Below, one piece after another: positions 13,190-25,038 of a DNA stretch of 64,000 nucleotides (the stretch's first letter is position 1; each line of letters starts with the position of its first letter). Position numbers and translations under genes: made by a program. The stretch spans positions 6,634,001 through 6,698,000 of the forward strand of contig OW051497.1 of NCBI GenBank assembly GCA_932521035.1, in the 5' to 3' direction. Source of the stretch: Oscheius dolichura (taxonomy: Eukaryota > Nematoda > Chromadorea > Rhabditida > Rhabditidae). The notes beneath the pieces were generated by a model. The model ran no database searches. It saw only the letters and a program-made list of their open reading frames with translations, and had not been told where the DNA came from.

Positions 13190-16100
13190 ACTGGCACTGC
13201 ACAGCCCGACCACGAGTCTTTCTTCTACTGATGCTCCAACCTCGGTGGAGAATCCACTCATCAGTGCCGAACAGATGTCTATGAAATTTCTTTCCGGCTT
13301 GCAGGTAGGTCTTTTTTATTAATTTATTTTTATGCGTGAGATTTCCGCGTACTTTGATTAATACAGGACCTTCTTGGCTTGTACGACAATTCCAACGTGG
13401 CAAATTCTCCGCAATCCCCTTCTACGGCGATTCCGCCATCAAGCCCTCTTTACCCGCCTACAATTAACCGAGGAGCCAGGAGGCCAGTTCAAGACACGAG
13501 TACTTCCTCTAGCGGTAAGCCATGATTCATTTTCAAACAAACAGGAAAAAGCGAGGATGTCTAATTTCTTTTGACTCGTCTGAGCTTATCAGATCGTAAA
13601 TTTAACTGAATTTTAATGCATCAGAAATTGTCAGAGCCACAAAAACTGCTTACTAACTCATAAAGCAGCGAGTAATGTGGCCAATTTGACTCACTTATGA
13701 TTTGCAGACGACAAAGTGCAACGATGCTCCCACGAAAGAAGCGTTCACTTTTCTGAAGACCTGGTCACGGGCTACTCGGAGGCGCCTCATTCGCCGTTTG
13801 TCTTATTTGAGGAAGAGGATGTTATTAATACGGCCGGTAATTCACGTAAGTTTCGGCTTCTCATATAACGACAAGGGCAGATAATCAATACCACCATTGA
13901 TTTTTAGATGGGCCGGACCCAGAACTGATTCTAGCTAACTACAAACGGGTATGCGAGCGAGCAAATATTACTCCCATTCCTGGAGTTGTTCGTCAAATCG
14001 GGGTAAGTTTAATTGAATTTTTAATGTTGCATCAGGCTGAATCTAAGTTGAGCTTGGTTCGTCATTATTTTTTATCACACAAAATGACAAAAATAAGTTA
14101 TGATATTGCAGTACATGCATCGGATTGCGGGAATCAGACAGGAAACTCTCTCACTCAAGGGAGAACGGGTATCACATGTAGTTATGGAAACCTTGGAGGA
14201 GATCTTCAAGCTGGTCCAGTTTGACACCCTTGACTTCGAATACACATTCCTCGACGATGAAGTATATTATTTTGTTAGTTACCACTAACATTCTTTTAAG
14301 GGTGTGATCAGCTTGTGTGAGATGCTTGAATTCTACAACTCTACTCATAAGCTGAATCTCTCCTTCAACCGGCAGATTACCGGCCGTGGATGGGCTTCTA
14401 TATTCAGAGTTATGCGCAATGCAAGTCACCGCCGTTTCCCAAACAATCTCCGTTTTAGTGTCACTCTCTCCAAGTACTCAATCTGCGATATACCTCGGTG
14501 GACAACTCCCTCTCTGCTCTTTGCCGTACAATTCGCACACATCCTATACCTCAATTGACATGTCTACATCTCGAAAATGTCCAACTTGCTGGCAAGAGTT
14601 TGCTCCTCCTTGTGTGTGCTTTGAAATTTAATACTTTTCTCAAGGTATAATCTGTTCGGATTTTTACACGTAGTCTTATAGGAGCTGTTCTTGGGAGAGA
14701 ACAACCTTCAGCCATCGGATGGTACTCATCTCTATCAACTGATAACCAATAACAGTACATTGCAAATGCTGGATTTACGCAACAATGAACTTGGAGTGAT
14801 AACAACTTTTTGCGTTAAAAGAATACATAATTTAGGACCAGGGTCTAAATCACGTTTGCGATGCTTTGAATAATAGGGAGACGTTGGACAATTCTGCGTT
14901 GACGGCACTTGTGCTTTGGAATAATCGCATTACCCATCAGAGTATGGACAATCTAGCTACGGCATTGGTAATGAGATGGTTAGCCAACGTACAGTCCTTC
15001 ATTTCAGACTGAAAATTCTCATCTGGAGACTTTAAATATTGGTTCCAATGCCCTTGGACTGGAAGGAATCACACGACTCAAACATGCGCTCGCTGGGAAG
15101 TCTAATCTGCACCGTTTGGGACTTCAACAAACAAATTTGGACTGCGAAGGTACCTTCTTTGAAAGACGTGTTTATAATACCATCCCGTTGTGATCACACG
15201 TAGTCTGATCCTTTTGTGGCGGAACGCGACCACGTTTCTGAGAAGACATAGCTATTTTCAGCTGCTATTGTCCTGGCCGAGTGCTTGGCTGATAATACAG
15301 TGATGATTCGGGTGGATGTTCGAGAGAATCCGAAAATAGGTCGGTGACAAGGTTGATGAGTAACTGGGTATTAGGCTCTGCCGGACTGCTGGCTCTCCAT
15401 TCCTCTATGAAGTATAACAAGTCCATTACCAATCTGAACCTTGACGAAGGATGTGTCGTGCCCACATCAGAGAAGGTAAGCAAGCGTTCTCTAGAAGATA
15501 GCATGCTTTCCGCGAACCTAGCCTGATTGTTTAAACCGCCTAGTATAAGCCTTTCTAACGGCTCGTTCTGCTCATTCTAATGAAACTCAGTCGTTTACAC
15601 GGCTTTGTTCTGTTTTGTGTGTTGTGTCCTAGCCTCTGTTATACTACAGGTTCGACCATATCAGGATGAATTTCGTCGCTACTTCGATGAGATCCGTGGG
15701 TTTTGCGAGAGGAATAAGAAGGCAGCTCTGGAGCGGATGGCAGTCAAAACTACAGACGATAATGAAGCTGCTACAGAGACGAAAGCAGGAGACGGACCAA
15801 TTGGTATATCAGCATAAGCGGCGATTTTAGAAATAAACTATTTCCAGGGTCAGATGGCGAGGCGTCAAAATCTGAGGAGGAGCCTGTTGGCGAGAGACCT
15901 GTCGTAAAGAAGAAGGGTGGAAACAAATTCTGCCGAAGCGCTTCCCTGACGTGTGAGGAGACCATTACCGATATCCCAGTGCGTTCTATCAGGAGTCCTT
16001 GTTTACCCCCTTTTAGGAACGCATCCGTCAAATGTCAGGATCGACCCATTCCCTTGATGAAATGTCTCACCCGGACTCTGTGAAAACCATCAAAAAATTC

Positions 16101-17147
16101 GATGTAACCACACTGAAATGTGAGACAGTATCTCTATATCACTCCACCGTTGATTTTAGCTGAATGGGGATCGCTTCCGGCTATTCCTGCAGCAGTCAGC
16201 CTGGAGACTTCCCCCGGTACTCCGAAAGCCGCACCTGTTGTTAAAAAGACAAGACGCTTCTCCGTCTCCCCGACGTCGTCTACTTTTAGTATTAGTTCAC
16301 CCACTGATCTGGTTTGGAAGAGAGCTCAATTTTAATAATTTTTTAACTTTTTAGGCGCCACAAATGCGACCTCATTCACTGTCCATTAGCATCCCGGTTA
16401 CGTCTTTGTCTGCAGAATATTCTGGTCCTATGTCAGCTCCAACGAGTACGTCTACTCAGGATATTTCTACCAACTGTACCATCCGCTTTTTCAATAATAT
16501 CAAAATTCAGTGTATCTCGCTCAAAAAGTCAAAGAGCCTGTTCTGGAAGAGCCGGAACTTATATCGATTCCTGTTCCTTCTAATGATATGGCCACTCTTG
16601 AAGCAGAGGTGAAAGCAGAGGAAAAGAAGTTCGAGAAGCTGATGCAGATTGATGCACATACTCCAGAAGAAATTGACGCCGAGCGGCAAGCCGACGTGAA
16701 GACTGTTGTTACTGATCTCGTAAATTACGTGGTAAGTACCTGTCATCGCTCTGTTCATATCGCTGTGTTATAGGTATACGAAGAGACGTCCCAGGTGGAA
16801 AGGAAGAAATCACTCCTACTAGGTACCTGTTTTACCCGACCCGATCCACAACTGCTCCTTGCTATGTTCGCAGAAGTTGCCCCGTCTTCCACGCCTTCTA
16901 CTCCTGGGACCCCATCACGGTAACAGTGTCAAGGACCATTCTTCTTATCCTCTTTTTTAGTATCCATGATATTGTTGAAGAGCTCTCTGAAGAGGAGAGC
17001 GATGAACAGATTGTTCAGTCGGTGGTCCGCGGACTAGTGCGTGATGTGCTTAAAGCAGAAAAGACGGAGAAAGCTGCCCTGCGTCAAGCGTTGGAACAGC
17101 GTCGTAAACAACGCGCTGCCGAAAACACCACCAGCTCCCCCCAATAA
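13190..17147 (+). CDS. PPP1R37: protein phosphatase 1 regulatory subunit 37 (LRRC68) ortholog
   Basis: Leucine-rich-repeat regulatory partner of protein phosphatase 1. The N-terminal part has a PP1-docking RVxF-type site (RSVHFSEDLVTGY). Next come the family block NYKRVCERANITPIPGVVRQ, the helix YMHRIAGIRQETLSLKGERV, and a run of ribonuclease-inhibitor-type LRRs: LDFEYTFLDDEG, LNLSFNRQITGRGW, LFLGENNLQPSDG, LQMLDLRNNELG, LVLWNNRITHQSM, LETLNIGSNALGLEG, LHRLGLQQTNLDCEG. A FRRYFDEIRGFCERNKKA segment and a disordered tail follow, ending in the acidic patch VEELSEEESDEQIVQ and a basic helix. The start is uncertain: the frame has a stop at 13170, so the first exon begins either after TCAG at 13189 or with ATG 13275. 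It converges on the SLC19 gene. Confidence 0.9.
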
Positions 17148-17714
17148 GCTGACCATTATTACATTAATTTATTATTCTTCATCAAAAATGCCTCAAAAGA
17201 GTTGTCAAGGAAACATAGTGTTATATTTCCCAAATGCCCGTCAATAAGTAGCCCCCTCCCCCAAATATGTTATCGAGGTTCAGAGAGTTGCCTTATTCTC
17301 TTCCAACCTTTCAGGAATTGTTATATAATACTAGTCCGCAACCGGTTTTGCATATAGTCTTGTCATGTTTGTTAGTCCGGATTTGTGATATTATTCCCTT
17401 TGATGTCTTGCTTCTAGTACCTCGGCCGCCTCTTTATACTCCTTACGTTGGGTTATCTCAAGCTCGTATATGGCTTTGCGACTGCTTGATCTCCTTTTCT
17501 TTTCTAGACACGCCTGCCAGATATACTGGTAAACAGCTGGATCCAAAACCCCGTGTACTACCCCCCACCCCCAATCTTTTCCTCATCACAAACCTCCTAG
17601 TGCAATAGGCAAATAACCAAAAACGGCAGTATAATGTATATACATGTTCACAGATTGTTCACCCCTCTTAAGTGGTCAATTGTAGTTATGGGATATAAAG
17701 TCTATCACAATAGT
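17148..17714. other. convergent 3-prime spacer
   Basis: 567 bases between the PPP1R37 stop (+) and the SLC19 stop (-). It holds both 3-prime UTRs; no gene seen. Confidence 0.6.
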
Positions 17715-19484
17715 TTATGTATGCAACTGTACAGACATCTCGTCGGTGTTTTTTCTGTTCCACCAGTGCCGAAGCCATTGGATTAGAGCTATGAGAACCG
17801 GGATAGCGAAGACACAAGAGACAACAAAGTGATACGACGAGTAGACGATGAACTGAAAACTTAAGAATTATGTATCCCTTCAAACGGCCTTTCTTTGTCA
17901 TTTTAACATCTGGAAAGCATTTGTGACTTTTATGAGGTCGCGTAGCATGTGAAAAGCGCTAAAGAAGAAACAGACACGAGGGAACAGGAACAGGTAACAG
18001 ACCTGTGGTTTGATGCTGAGAGCAAGCCCTGCTTTATCCACAACAATAAGTGTCAATATTGATTGTAACACAAGAGCGACGAAAGTGTTGAACCCGAAAA
18101 CAAGACCGTAGGAATAAGAGGCTAGCCGTTCAGCGATATTGAACCTGTTGATAATTTCTTCTGGTAAGAGGATAAACATACTGTGCAATTGTAATCATTC
18201 CTTGATAAACTACCCTATACAGGACGTAGCCCACGTACATGACGAAGAGATTGGAGGTGGTGGCCATGATCATCAGTAGGACTCCTTGGACAAGGGAACA
18301 CAACGTCAGACACAGTTCTCCCCAACGGGGCCAGTCCACATTCAGTTTCTGCATCAGAAGCACAACAGGAATACCTTAACAATTGTGTACTGTTTGCATG
18401 TTTGCCACTGTTAACTTACAAAACAGAGGAACGGCAGCTTCTGTGAAGCCATTATAGACATTTTGATTCTTAACATCAATGACTGTTCCCCACAATGTTT
18501 GGGTGTAATTTAACACCTGCAATGATAAACTGTGAACAGAGACACTTTTTATAGAAACACCTGATAGAAGACGCAGCTGGCAAATGCCCACCAGAGGGAC
18601 CACTTGGTTATAAAGAAATCGGAGTAAATCGTCTTGAAGTCGTAGTAGATGCTGGTGAAGTGCATCCGAGCAAAGGACTTATACGTGGCATTCTCCAGTT
18701 CTTCTTTTGTTTTTTCTATTCCTAAACGTTTCAATAACATGTCGCCTTTAACAAGGGTAACCTCTTGCCTCGAGCTTCTTATTGTATGCTTGCTTCCAGG
18801 AGATCATAGGAAGAAGTGCAGCAAAGGGCAAACAAATAAACAACGAGACTAAAGATACCCAATTCAGGGTACGGTAGTCACCCCATTTCAATAAAATAAT
18901 CAGCTGCGACAGAGCATAGGCGGAGAACCTCCCTGCCTGGAGGGCCGCCTGCGTAATTGATGTAACTCTGAAGAGTGAGAATGTCGTGTTTTCTTGCCTA
19001 CTTTTTAAACTGCTGACGTTCCACTTTTACATAAATATAAGAGGTATAAGCAATTTCTGTAGCAGTTGCCCACCCGTAGAAGACTTCAATGAACTGAGGA
19101 GGCGGATTCTTATCTTATGGGAAAGACCAACCTGCTGAACGAGCACCGAACTACCAAAGACAAACAAGCACCAAACTATTATGTAGGATAGAGCTTCGAA
19201 TATTAAGACCGGTTTGTACAGGAAGAGATCAGTGAGGATGAAAGTGGGTATTAACATAATCATATAGGAATATGTCCATATTGGGTACACCTGGAAAGTG
19301 AGCAGTGAACATTAGAAAATAAGACACCAACTGCGCCGTTGAGGGTCTGCTCACTGATATTCAATGTACAGTGTTCGTATTCATATAAATATGGTTCTGA
19401 AGGCCGGAATTCTTTAAAGAATCCATAACAACACAAGAGAAAAGTGGTCACTTGCCAGCTGAATTTCGGCCAAGTTATTTCCAT
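17715..19484 (-). CDS. SLC19-family folate/thiamine transporter
   Basis: Multi-pass plasma-membrane carrier of the reduced-folate/thiamine transporter family (Caenorhabditis folt genes, human SLC19A1-3). The N-terminal exon has the family pattern: a first helix ending LLCCYGFFKEFRPSEPYL, an N-glycosylation-type NIS site, then IWTYSYMIMLIPTFILTDL with YKPVLIFEALSY, then EVFYGWATATEIAYTSYIY in the helix-3/4 region. Further exons give TQAALQAGRFSAYALSQLI, a charged cytosolic loop (18600-18780), VLNYTQTLWGTVID and about five more hydrophobic helices, ending in a tryptophan- and arginine-rich cytosolic tail. The chosen start is ATG 19484 (MEITWPKFSWQ); further upstream the frame is open but lacks an ATG. 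Total length is about 460-480 residues, normal for the family. Substrate (folate or thiamine) cannot be decided. Confidence 0.88.
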
Positions 19485-20441
19485 CTTTTGACTGAACTGA
19501 AACTGGAGGGGTTTTGTTGAATGGGGAGAACGAGACGAATTAAAAGATGGCAACAAAATTGGCGTGAAAAATGCTTAGTGTTATCGTCATCGGATTAAGA
19601 TAACCGTTACCCGCAGGAGTTGCCTAGTAGCAAGTAGGGTTCGCACCGCTTTTGGTTATCAGTTCTGATCAATTTCATGTTATTTTTACTTCAATTTCAT
19701 TTAACATTTTTAGACTGAAAAGATAACAGAGAACGATACTGAACATATCCAGTCTAGCCTGTCCAGGACAAATGTAGGAAAGGGGGAAGTTTGCCGAAGA
19801 ATCGACAATATATAACACTACTGCAGCACGTATGAGACTATAGCTTATATTTGCTCGTTCAAGAGAGTGAGACTCCTCAAATAAGACTTAATCATTGTTC
19901 TCAGCTATTTAAATCACCATCGTTAGCCGATTAAGTTAAGCAACCCTTCGGTATAAAGAAAAGAATGATCTAAGATGTTTCAATCGTAAAGGCGTGGTTT
20001 CGAGATGACAAAGAGGTTGAAATCCTCTGTTAAAACCTGGGTGATCAGTGATGTGCCCCGGATTACCTTCTCTATTTGACTAAAACCAAAGAATTGGCGG
20101 TATACGCACACAGAGAAGTGAAAAGTAGCTTCTCCAGGCAAAGTTCAAAAAGATGGCAAAATCCATGTCTAGTCTTCAAAAGACGAAAGGTTTCAGCATG
20201 TAGGAATGCTTTGTATGTGGTGCTCTTTTCAGGAAGGGCAGGGAATGGAATGGTGATCAACAACTTGAACAAGAAAACCGTTCTTTCACTCGTCAAAACA
20301 CATAAGCAGACATAATTTATTCTGTTAGTTCATATTATGACCAAAGGGCACAGTCCAGAAGTGAAAGGGCAAAAGAAATATATATATAAAGCTTACATAC
20401 ACACGTGTTCGTCACTCGTAGAGGAAAAAAAAGGCAATGCA
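19485..20441. other. intergenic, nothing recognised
   Basis: Between the 5-prime end of the SLC19 gene and the 3-prime end of the Nudix gene. No gene, RNA gene or clear repeat was recognised; the promoter of the SLC19 gene should lie at its left end. Confidence 0.4.
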
Positions 20442-21219
20442 CTAAAAGAGAATCGACGACAACTTCTTTCTATCACTTAGAGAAAGTGCCAGTCTCAAAA
20501 CCTTCTGATGCTTCTCTTGGAGCAGTTCCACGGCTTTCGACACATGGTACCATTCCCTCCGGCGGCCATAACGTCCTTCTTCCCAGACAGGATGTTCTGC
20601 CGAGACGGCCATTACGAATATTGAAGAATGGTGCCGCTTTATGTCGTCCTAAAACAATCTTTCAGATGGCAACATTTAAAAGTATACCGTGATAATTCCA
20701 GCAAAATGTATAGCTTGTGCGGTAACTCCTGCTTCCTCCATTAGTTCACGAACGACTGCGTCTTCGTGGGTTTCGCCACGTTCCACACCGCCTCCGGGGA
20801 CAGACCAACCATTGTTGTCAACACCGGAGCTGACAAGGAGTATTTCTTGATTTTCACCTTCACCTAAATCTGATCGTGTGTCGTGGTGGAAAGTTGTATA
20901 GATTTTTGAGAGTTTTCGTGGTTATTACCGTTTCGAGGAGTGAGAATTCATATGAATCAGGACAGCGCGCCCGGTTCAAAAACAAGACCAATCATGGGCG
21001 AGACGTGCGTGACCACGTGCGAGCGACAAGTGAACTTCCCAAAAAACCACGGGCAGACAATTCTTTTTTTAAGAAACCGATACAAAAGAGCGCAATCGCC
21101 TGTTGCTCACCTCGTAAGCAGACTCCGACAGCTCTCATGCGATAGCCGTTGCCATCCCGGAGGCGGTCTCCCCCTCCTAGAGCAGCTTTCCAAGGATTTT
21201 TTTGAACTTCGACAGGCAT
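20442..21219 (-). CDS. diphosphoinositol polyphosphate phosphohydrolase-like Nudix protein (NUDT3/4 type)
   Basis: Predicted to hydrolyse diphosphates in inositol pyrophosphates, dinucleoside polyphosphates or similar substrates. The N-terminus (DRLRDGNGYRMRAVGVCLR) matches the DIPP start. The Nudix box is complete: GGGVERGETHEDAVVRELME then EAGV, with the metal-binding REXXEE. It is preceded by EILLVSSGVDNNGWSVPGG. The last exon has FVMAVSAEHPVWEEGRYGRR then REWYHVSKAVELL, the domain end seen in NUDT3/4. At about 165 residues it has the normal family length. Start ATG 21219 (MPVEVQKNPW); stop at 20442. It is split by short introns, and the exon between the Nudix box and 20680 was not traced in detail. 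Confidence 0.87.
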
Positions 21220-22212
21220 TTTTCTGCAATTAAACAGTCAATGCACTTTTTCGCAACGCCTAGACAAGAAATTCGTCAGTTCTAGTAATCGAACAGATAA
21301 GAACGACTTATTTTTGGTCACAAGTGACCAGTTTGTGCACAATGACCCAAAGAACGAAACTCATCAATGGGCCTCCATAGGAAAACACGATCACCAATAG
21401 TTTCAAGGCCAAACAGAATACATTTGTCCAGGAAACTTTGGCGGGAAAAACAAGAAAACGAGAATATTACAAAAATGGAAACAAACGGACGAAAGAGTTA
21501 TCTTTGGCCGAGTAGTGGGCAGCGTCCATCTAAGGGGCGGTACCGGCTGGCGCTGCTTAACAGTTCAGGGATCCGACGAATTCCCAAATGTACTATTTTG
21601 TACAGTTGGGAAGTTTTGAAAAGTACAAATGGTGACAGGGAACAAATCACGCGTGAAGAGCGTCTGAAGAGTAGAGACTCCTCCTAGACGGACGGGCAAA
21701 TGGGAAAGATATAAACGACCAAATGATCGGCCCTTTTTCGAATGTTTATCTCTCGTTTTATAACTTTTCTCGAAGATTTGGGAATATCGTATCCGTGAAT
21801 AACAAAAGAGATACAGATGGATATCAACTTTTATTCAAATAAACAACTGGGGTGTTTACAGCCTGGATATATTTGGTATTTATAAACACAGCAATGTTAA
21901 ACTTTTCTTCTCAAATAGACCCTCTTTTTAATTCCACAGTGTCGTCTCAAAAAAGGAACATCTCAGCATATCCTCAAGAATAGACTCTTCTGAGATTCAT
22001 TTATAATCGTACGAACTTAAAGGGAGTGCTTTATCCAGGAATGTTTATATTCTCCGACTAACCGTCATCTTCTAGCAACTGCTCCATTGGTTCGTCTCAA
22101 CAATCATTGTTATTCCATGCGCGTTATTGTTTTAAAGCTACCTCTCAGCTCACCGCTCTTGAACACACTTTTTTCAATTTGTTTTTCGATCCCCCGTTTC
22201 TAGGTATCATTT
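21220..22212. other. intergenic, nothing recognised
   Basis: A plus-strand open frame at 21367-21687 has the look of a chance frame (basic, no motif). No repeat or RNA gene was recognised. Confidence 0.35.
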
Positions 22213-22740
22213 TTAGTTTGGTGCCATGGAAACAATACCTCGCCAGCTGAAACCCCGTCGTTTAAAAGCCACCTTTCCATCTTTCAAAGCATAAACGTCT
22301 AAAGGATAAGCTAGCGTTTCCAGAAACCTTTGAACTTCTTCTCCTTGCGTTCTTCTCATGAGACAGTCGATATTTCTCGATGGAGTCGGTAGCTAATGTG
22401 TTCTCTCACGTCTCAAATCAATCGGACCTAATTCACCCGTTCAAACCGCTCATAGTACTGGCAACATTTACCCTTATCGTTGTAGGTTGCATTCCCCGAT
22501 GGGTTAAATTGAAGGTTTAGCTCTTCATAATTGCCTTGAAGAAGTTGAGATTTGATCGGCCACCTCTCGGCTTGGATGAAGAAAGAAGAAGTATTATTCC
22601 GATGATGAACGCAGACCCAGAGGAGCACACCTTACTGTTATGAAAACAATAAAGCCGCCAACTTTCTGAGGAAGAGAGTAAAAATGAGGGGCAAGGGAAC
22701 CAAAGAACCTTATATGCCCATTGGTTAGCATGATACATCT
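22213..22740 (-). CDS. candidate gene, possibly thioredoxin-fold/deiodinase-like
   Basis: Several minus-strand exon-like stretches can be joined: one near 22660-22740 (FFGSLAPHFYSLP), one near 22430-22600 (FIQAERWPIKSQLL, then YNDKGKCCQYYERFER) and a last one at about 22390-22213 (NIDCLMRRTQGEEVQRFLET, then PLDVYALKDGKVAFKRRGF). The final block has the spacing of the last strands of deiodinase/thioredoxin-like proteins (a -VYAL.DGKVA- strand pair), and the first loosely recalls the FGS...P..F block of that family, but no catalytic Sec or Cys is evident there. I regard the gene as plausible and the family as a guess. Confidence 0.3.
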
Positions 22741-22913
22741 TTAAGTAAAACTAGTTTTTATTTAACGTTTGACTAACCGCTAGCAGTAGTCTCCAAGGCG
22801 TTCCCTGTCTAAACTATGACCATTTCAACCCCTCGTTCTTTTGACGTAACCAGATAAGCTGATTATCAAAAGAGCATTCCAAAGAAGCTCTGGGTGCTAC
22901 TGTGTTCTGCTGG

Positions 22914-24172
22914 AATGGGGCAGCTATTGTCACGTAAGGAGAAGAAGGAACTTTGTCCTCTTGAGATATCCCGGATTCCTCCGCATCTCTGGATTAAAAT
23001 ACTAAATAAGGTAAATTCCGTTCTATCCTGGCTGTCTAACTAGAACTAACTTCAGACAAATACCAGTTCATTTCCCAAACTTTATAGAAGTTGTAGAACA
23101 GTGAAGCAGCTGACAGATCGTGGTCAAGGGAGTATACGTATTTCTACTCCATGCGTTCTTGAGGTATCTACTCGAAGGGTAAGTTATCCTTAACCGATGG
23201 GTTCTAATGAATTTTACAGTGTAACGGTAAAGTTGTGGTGGCTTACACAACGAGGCCCAGTTGGTTTGGAGATGGACTAACGCGAATTCCGGAACTGGGC
23301 GAACCAATTAGTCAACATTTTTTCCTCTTATCCTGCTTCAGTCTGACTAAGTTGTCATTTATCAATCTAGAAGTAGTCAGCCGTATAATTTTGAAATAAG
23401 AATGTTCTTGTAGGAAGATTGCCCGGAAATAAGGGACTTGATAGTGCAACAGATAAAGGATTGTAGGATCCAAGCGGAGAAGTTATCTTTTGGCCAATAT
23501 GGTTACTCATCTCCTTTGCTTCGACTGCTCAAAGCGACTGCCATTGAGATTACGGAACCCTTTTTAACAGCAGACAACCGACTGCTTCCCATAAATTTCA
23601 GTCAAATTGTATGGACCCAATGTTTTACCATTGACGAATTTAGAAGAGTCTAACATTGAGACTGGAGCAATTGAGCACAAGGAACCTTGTCAAAGCGTTC
23701 CAAGACCACCTTCCAAAATGTAAACACGTGGACATTCTCGGGAACAAACAGTCGCAGGAACGTCTGTTCACGGAAACTTTTATCTTGTTACAGGTAGCAT
23801 CATTCGCCCACCACTAAAACCATAAATGTTCAGAAAATGGCTTCCGATAAGTGCAGCACTCAGAGCATAAAACTTATCTTGTTCCACCATAATTTCTCGT
23901 CGGTGGAACGGTTTCTCAAGCAGCTGTGCTCGCATTCCAAGCTTATACACCACGACAACGACAACTTTTTCTTTTCCATGTCCAGGAAATCGCTTCTGGG
24001 GAACGTCCTCGTTTATCTCTACTGGGAAAAGGAAGTGAAGATAAGGATGAAAGTTTGCAAAACTGAACGGAATGACGCCATCGTCCACTTTTTGCGTGCC
24101 GGCATACCAATAGATCAGTATAACGCAAGATTTCTTTCCGATGCCTCACGGAAACTTGGTGAAACACTTTGA
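22914..24172 (+). CDS. F-box-like protein with degenerate leucine-rich region
   Basis: Starts MGQLLSRKEKKELCPLEIS and continues RIPPHLWIKILNKTN...FPKLYRSCRTVKQLTDR, which fits an F-box (LPP-x-L-x-x-KIL pattern followed by a C-R-x-V-x-x-L tail). This would make it a substrate adaptor of an SCF ubiquitin ligase. Later exons alternate hydrophobic and charged residues, for example INFSQIKSLTLRLEQLSTRN and HVDILGN, and end RFLSDASRKLGETL. Joins: 23009/23056, 23175/23220, an apparent 35-base intron at 23608-23642 (restoring the frame into SLTLRLEQL) and one ending at about 23835. The N-terminal Gly2 is compatible with myristoylation. The C-terminal substrate-binding region is not a family I recognise. 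Confidence 0.5.
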
Positions 24173-24507
24173 ATATATCTTTTGAATGCAGATGTATCTG
24201 CGTATTTCCTACTCTTTTCTTTGTGCTAACAGACTAAATCAACCTAATTCTACATACATACATACATTTTTATTTTTCTTCTGTTTGGGGGCAGAGGCGA
24301 GGAGGAAAAACAACCCGAAGACTATGCTAACCACCTCTATTATATACAATTATTCATCAGAACACTAAAGTGAAAGTAAGTCAAAAATAACATCAATCAA
24401 ATGTTATGGAGAGGTGCTGCTAATTGATTGCAATATTGCGTGGAAGGGATCAATCAATGGACCTCTTATAAAAAAACTGCAAAAGTCACTAATTTCGTTT
24501 TTACAGT

Positions 24508-24773
24508 ATGATGCGCGCTGAAGGGAAAGAAAATTTTCTCGATATTTCTTTGATTCTTTATGAACCATTGCAACAAATAAGATGCAGTCTCAGTAAGATT
24601 CGAGCAACTCTGCGGGGGGCAGTCCGGTGGCGGCGGGGGTCACTAGTTACAAGAAGGAAGACCAGTTATTACTACACGATGGAATCTCGAACGCCTTCAT
24701 TGAGATAGTGAAATTACAGCGATCAAAAGCTATATTGCGGCCTATTGGTAATCCGCCATCTGATAACTGGTAG
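24508..24773 (+). CDS. small unknown protein of about 78 residues
   Basis: ATG 24508 follows TTTTTACAGT, a good acceptor-like site. The first exon encodes MMRAEGKENFLDIS then LILYEPLQQIRCSLSKIRAT; the second encodes EDQLLLHDGISNAFIEIV then KLQRSKAILRPIGNP and stops at 24773. The join is uncertain: a weak donor at about 24619 to acceptor TTACAAG at 24651 keeps frame. The predicted protein is helical, leucine-rich and without a membrane segment, reminiscent of small subunits of larger complexes. I do not recognise the family. It faces the 3-prime end of the fucosyltransferase gene. Confidence 0.35.
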
Positions 24774-25038
24774 AGCCGCTGTTGACCGCGAAATGTGGAA
24801 TGAACCCCGATTTGAACCATCAGTTATACCAAAACCTCAATTGCCTGATAACCGATGAGCAGAGACAAAAGAGGGTCGTCGCCTGATTTCCGTGTACCAT
24901 ATAGATGAGTAGACAGCGCCGTCAGACAAGACCGAGAGCTCACCTTTTTGGGGCACATCAAATCCTCTGGGCAGATGCGTTGTTTTAGCTGCGCTAGTCG
25001 CTCTTAAAAGTATAAAGAGTCGATTGTTTAAAGTTTTA

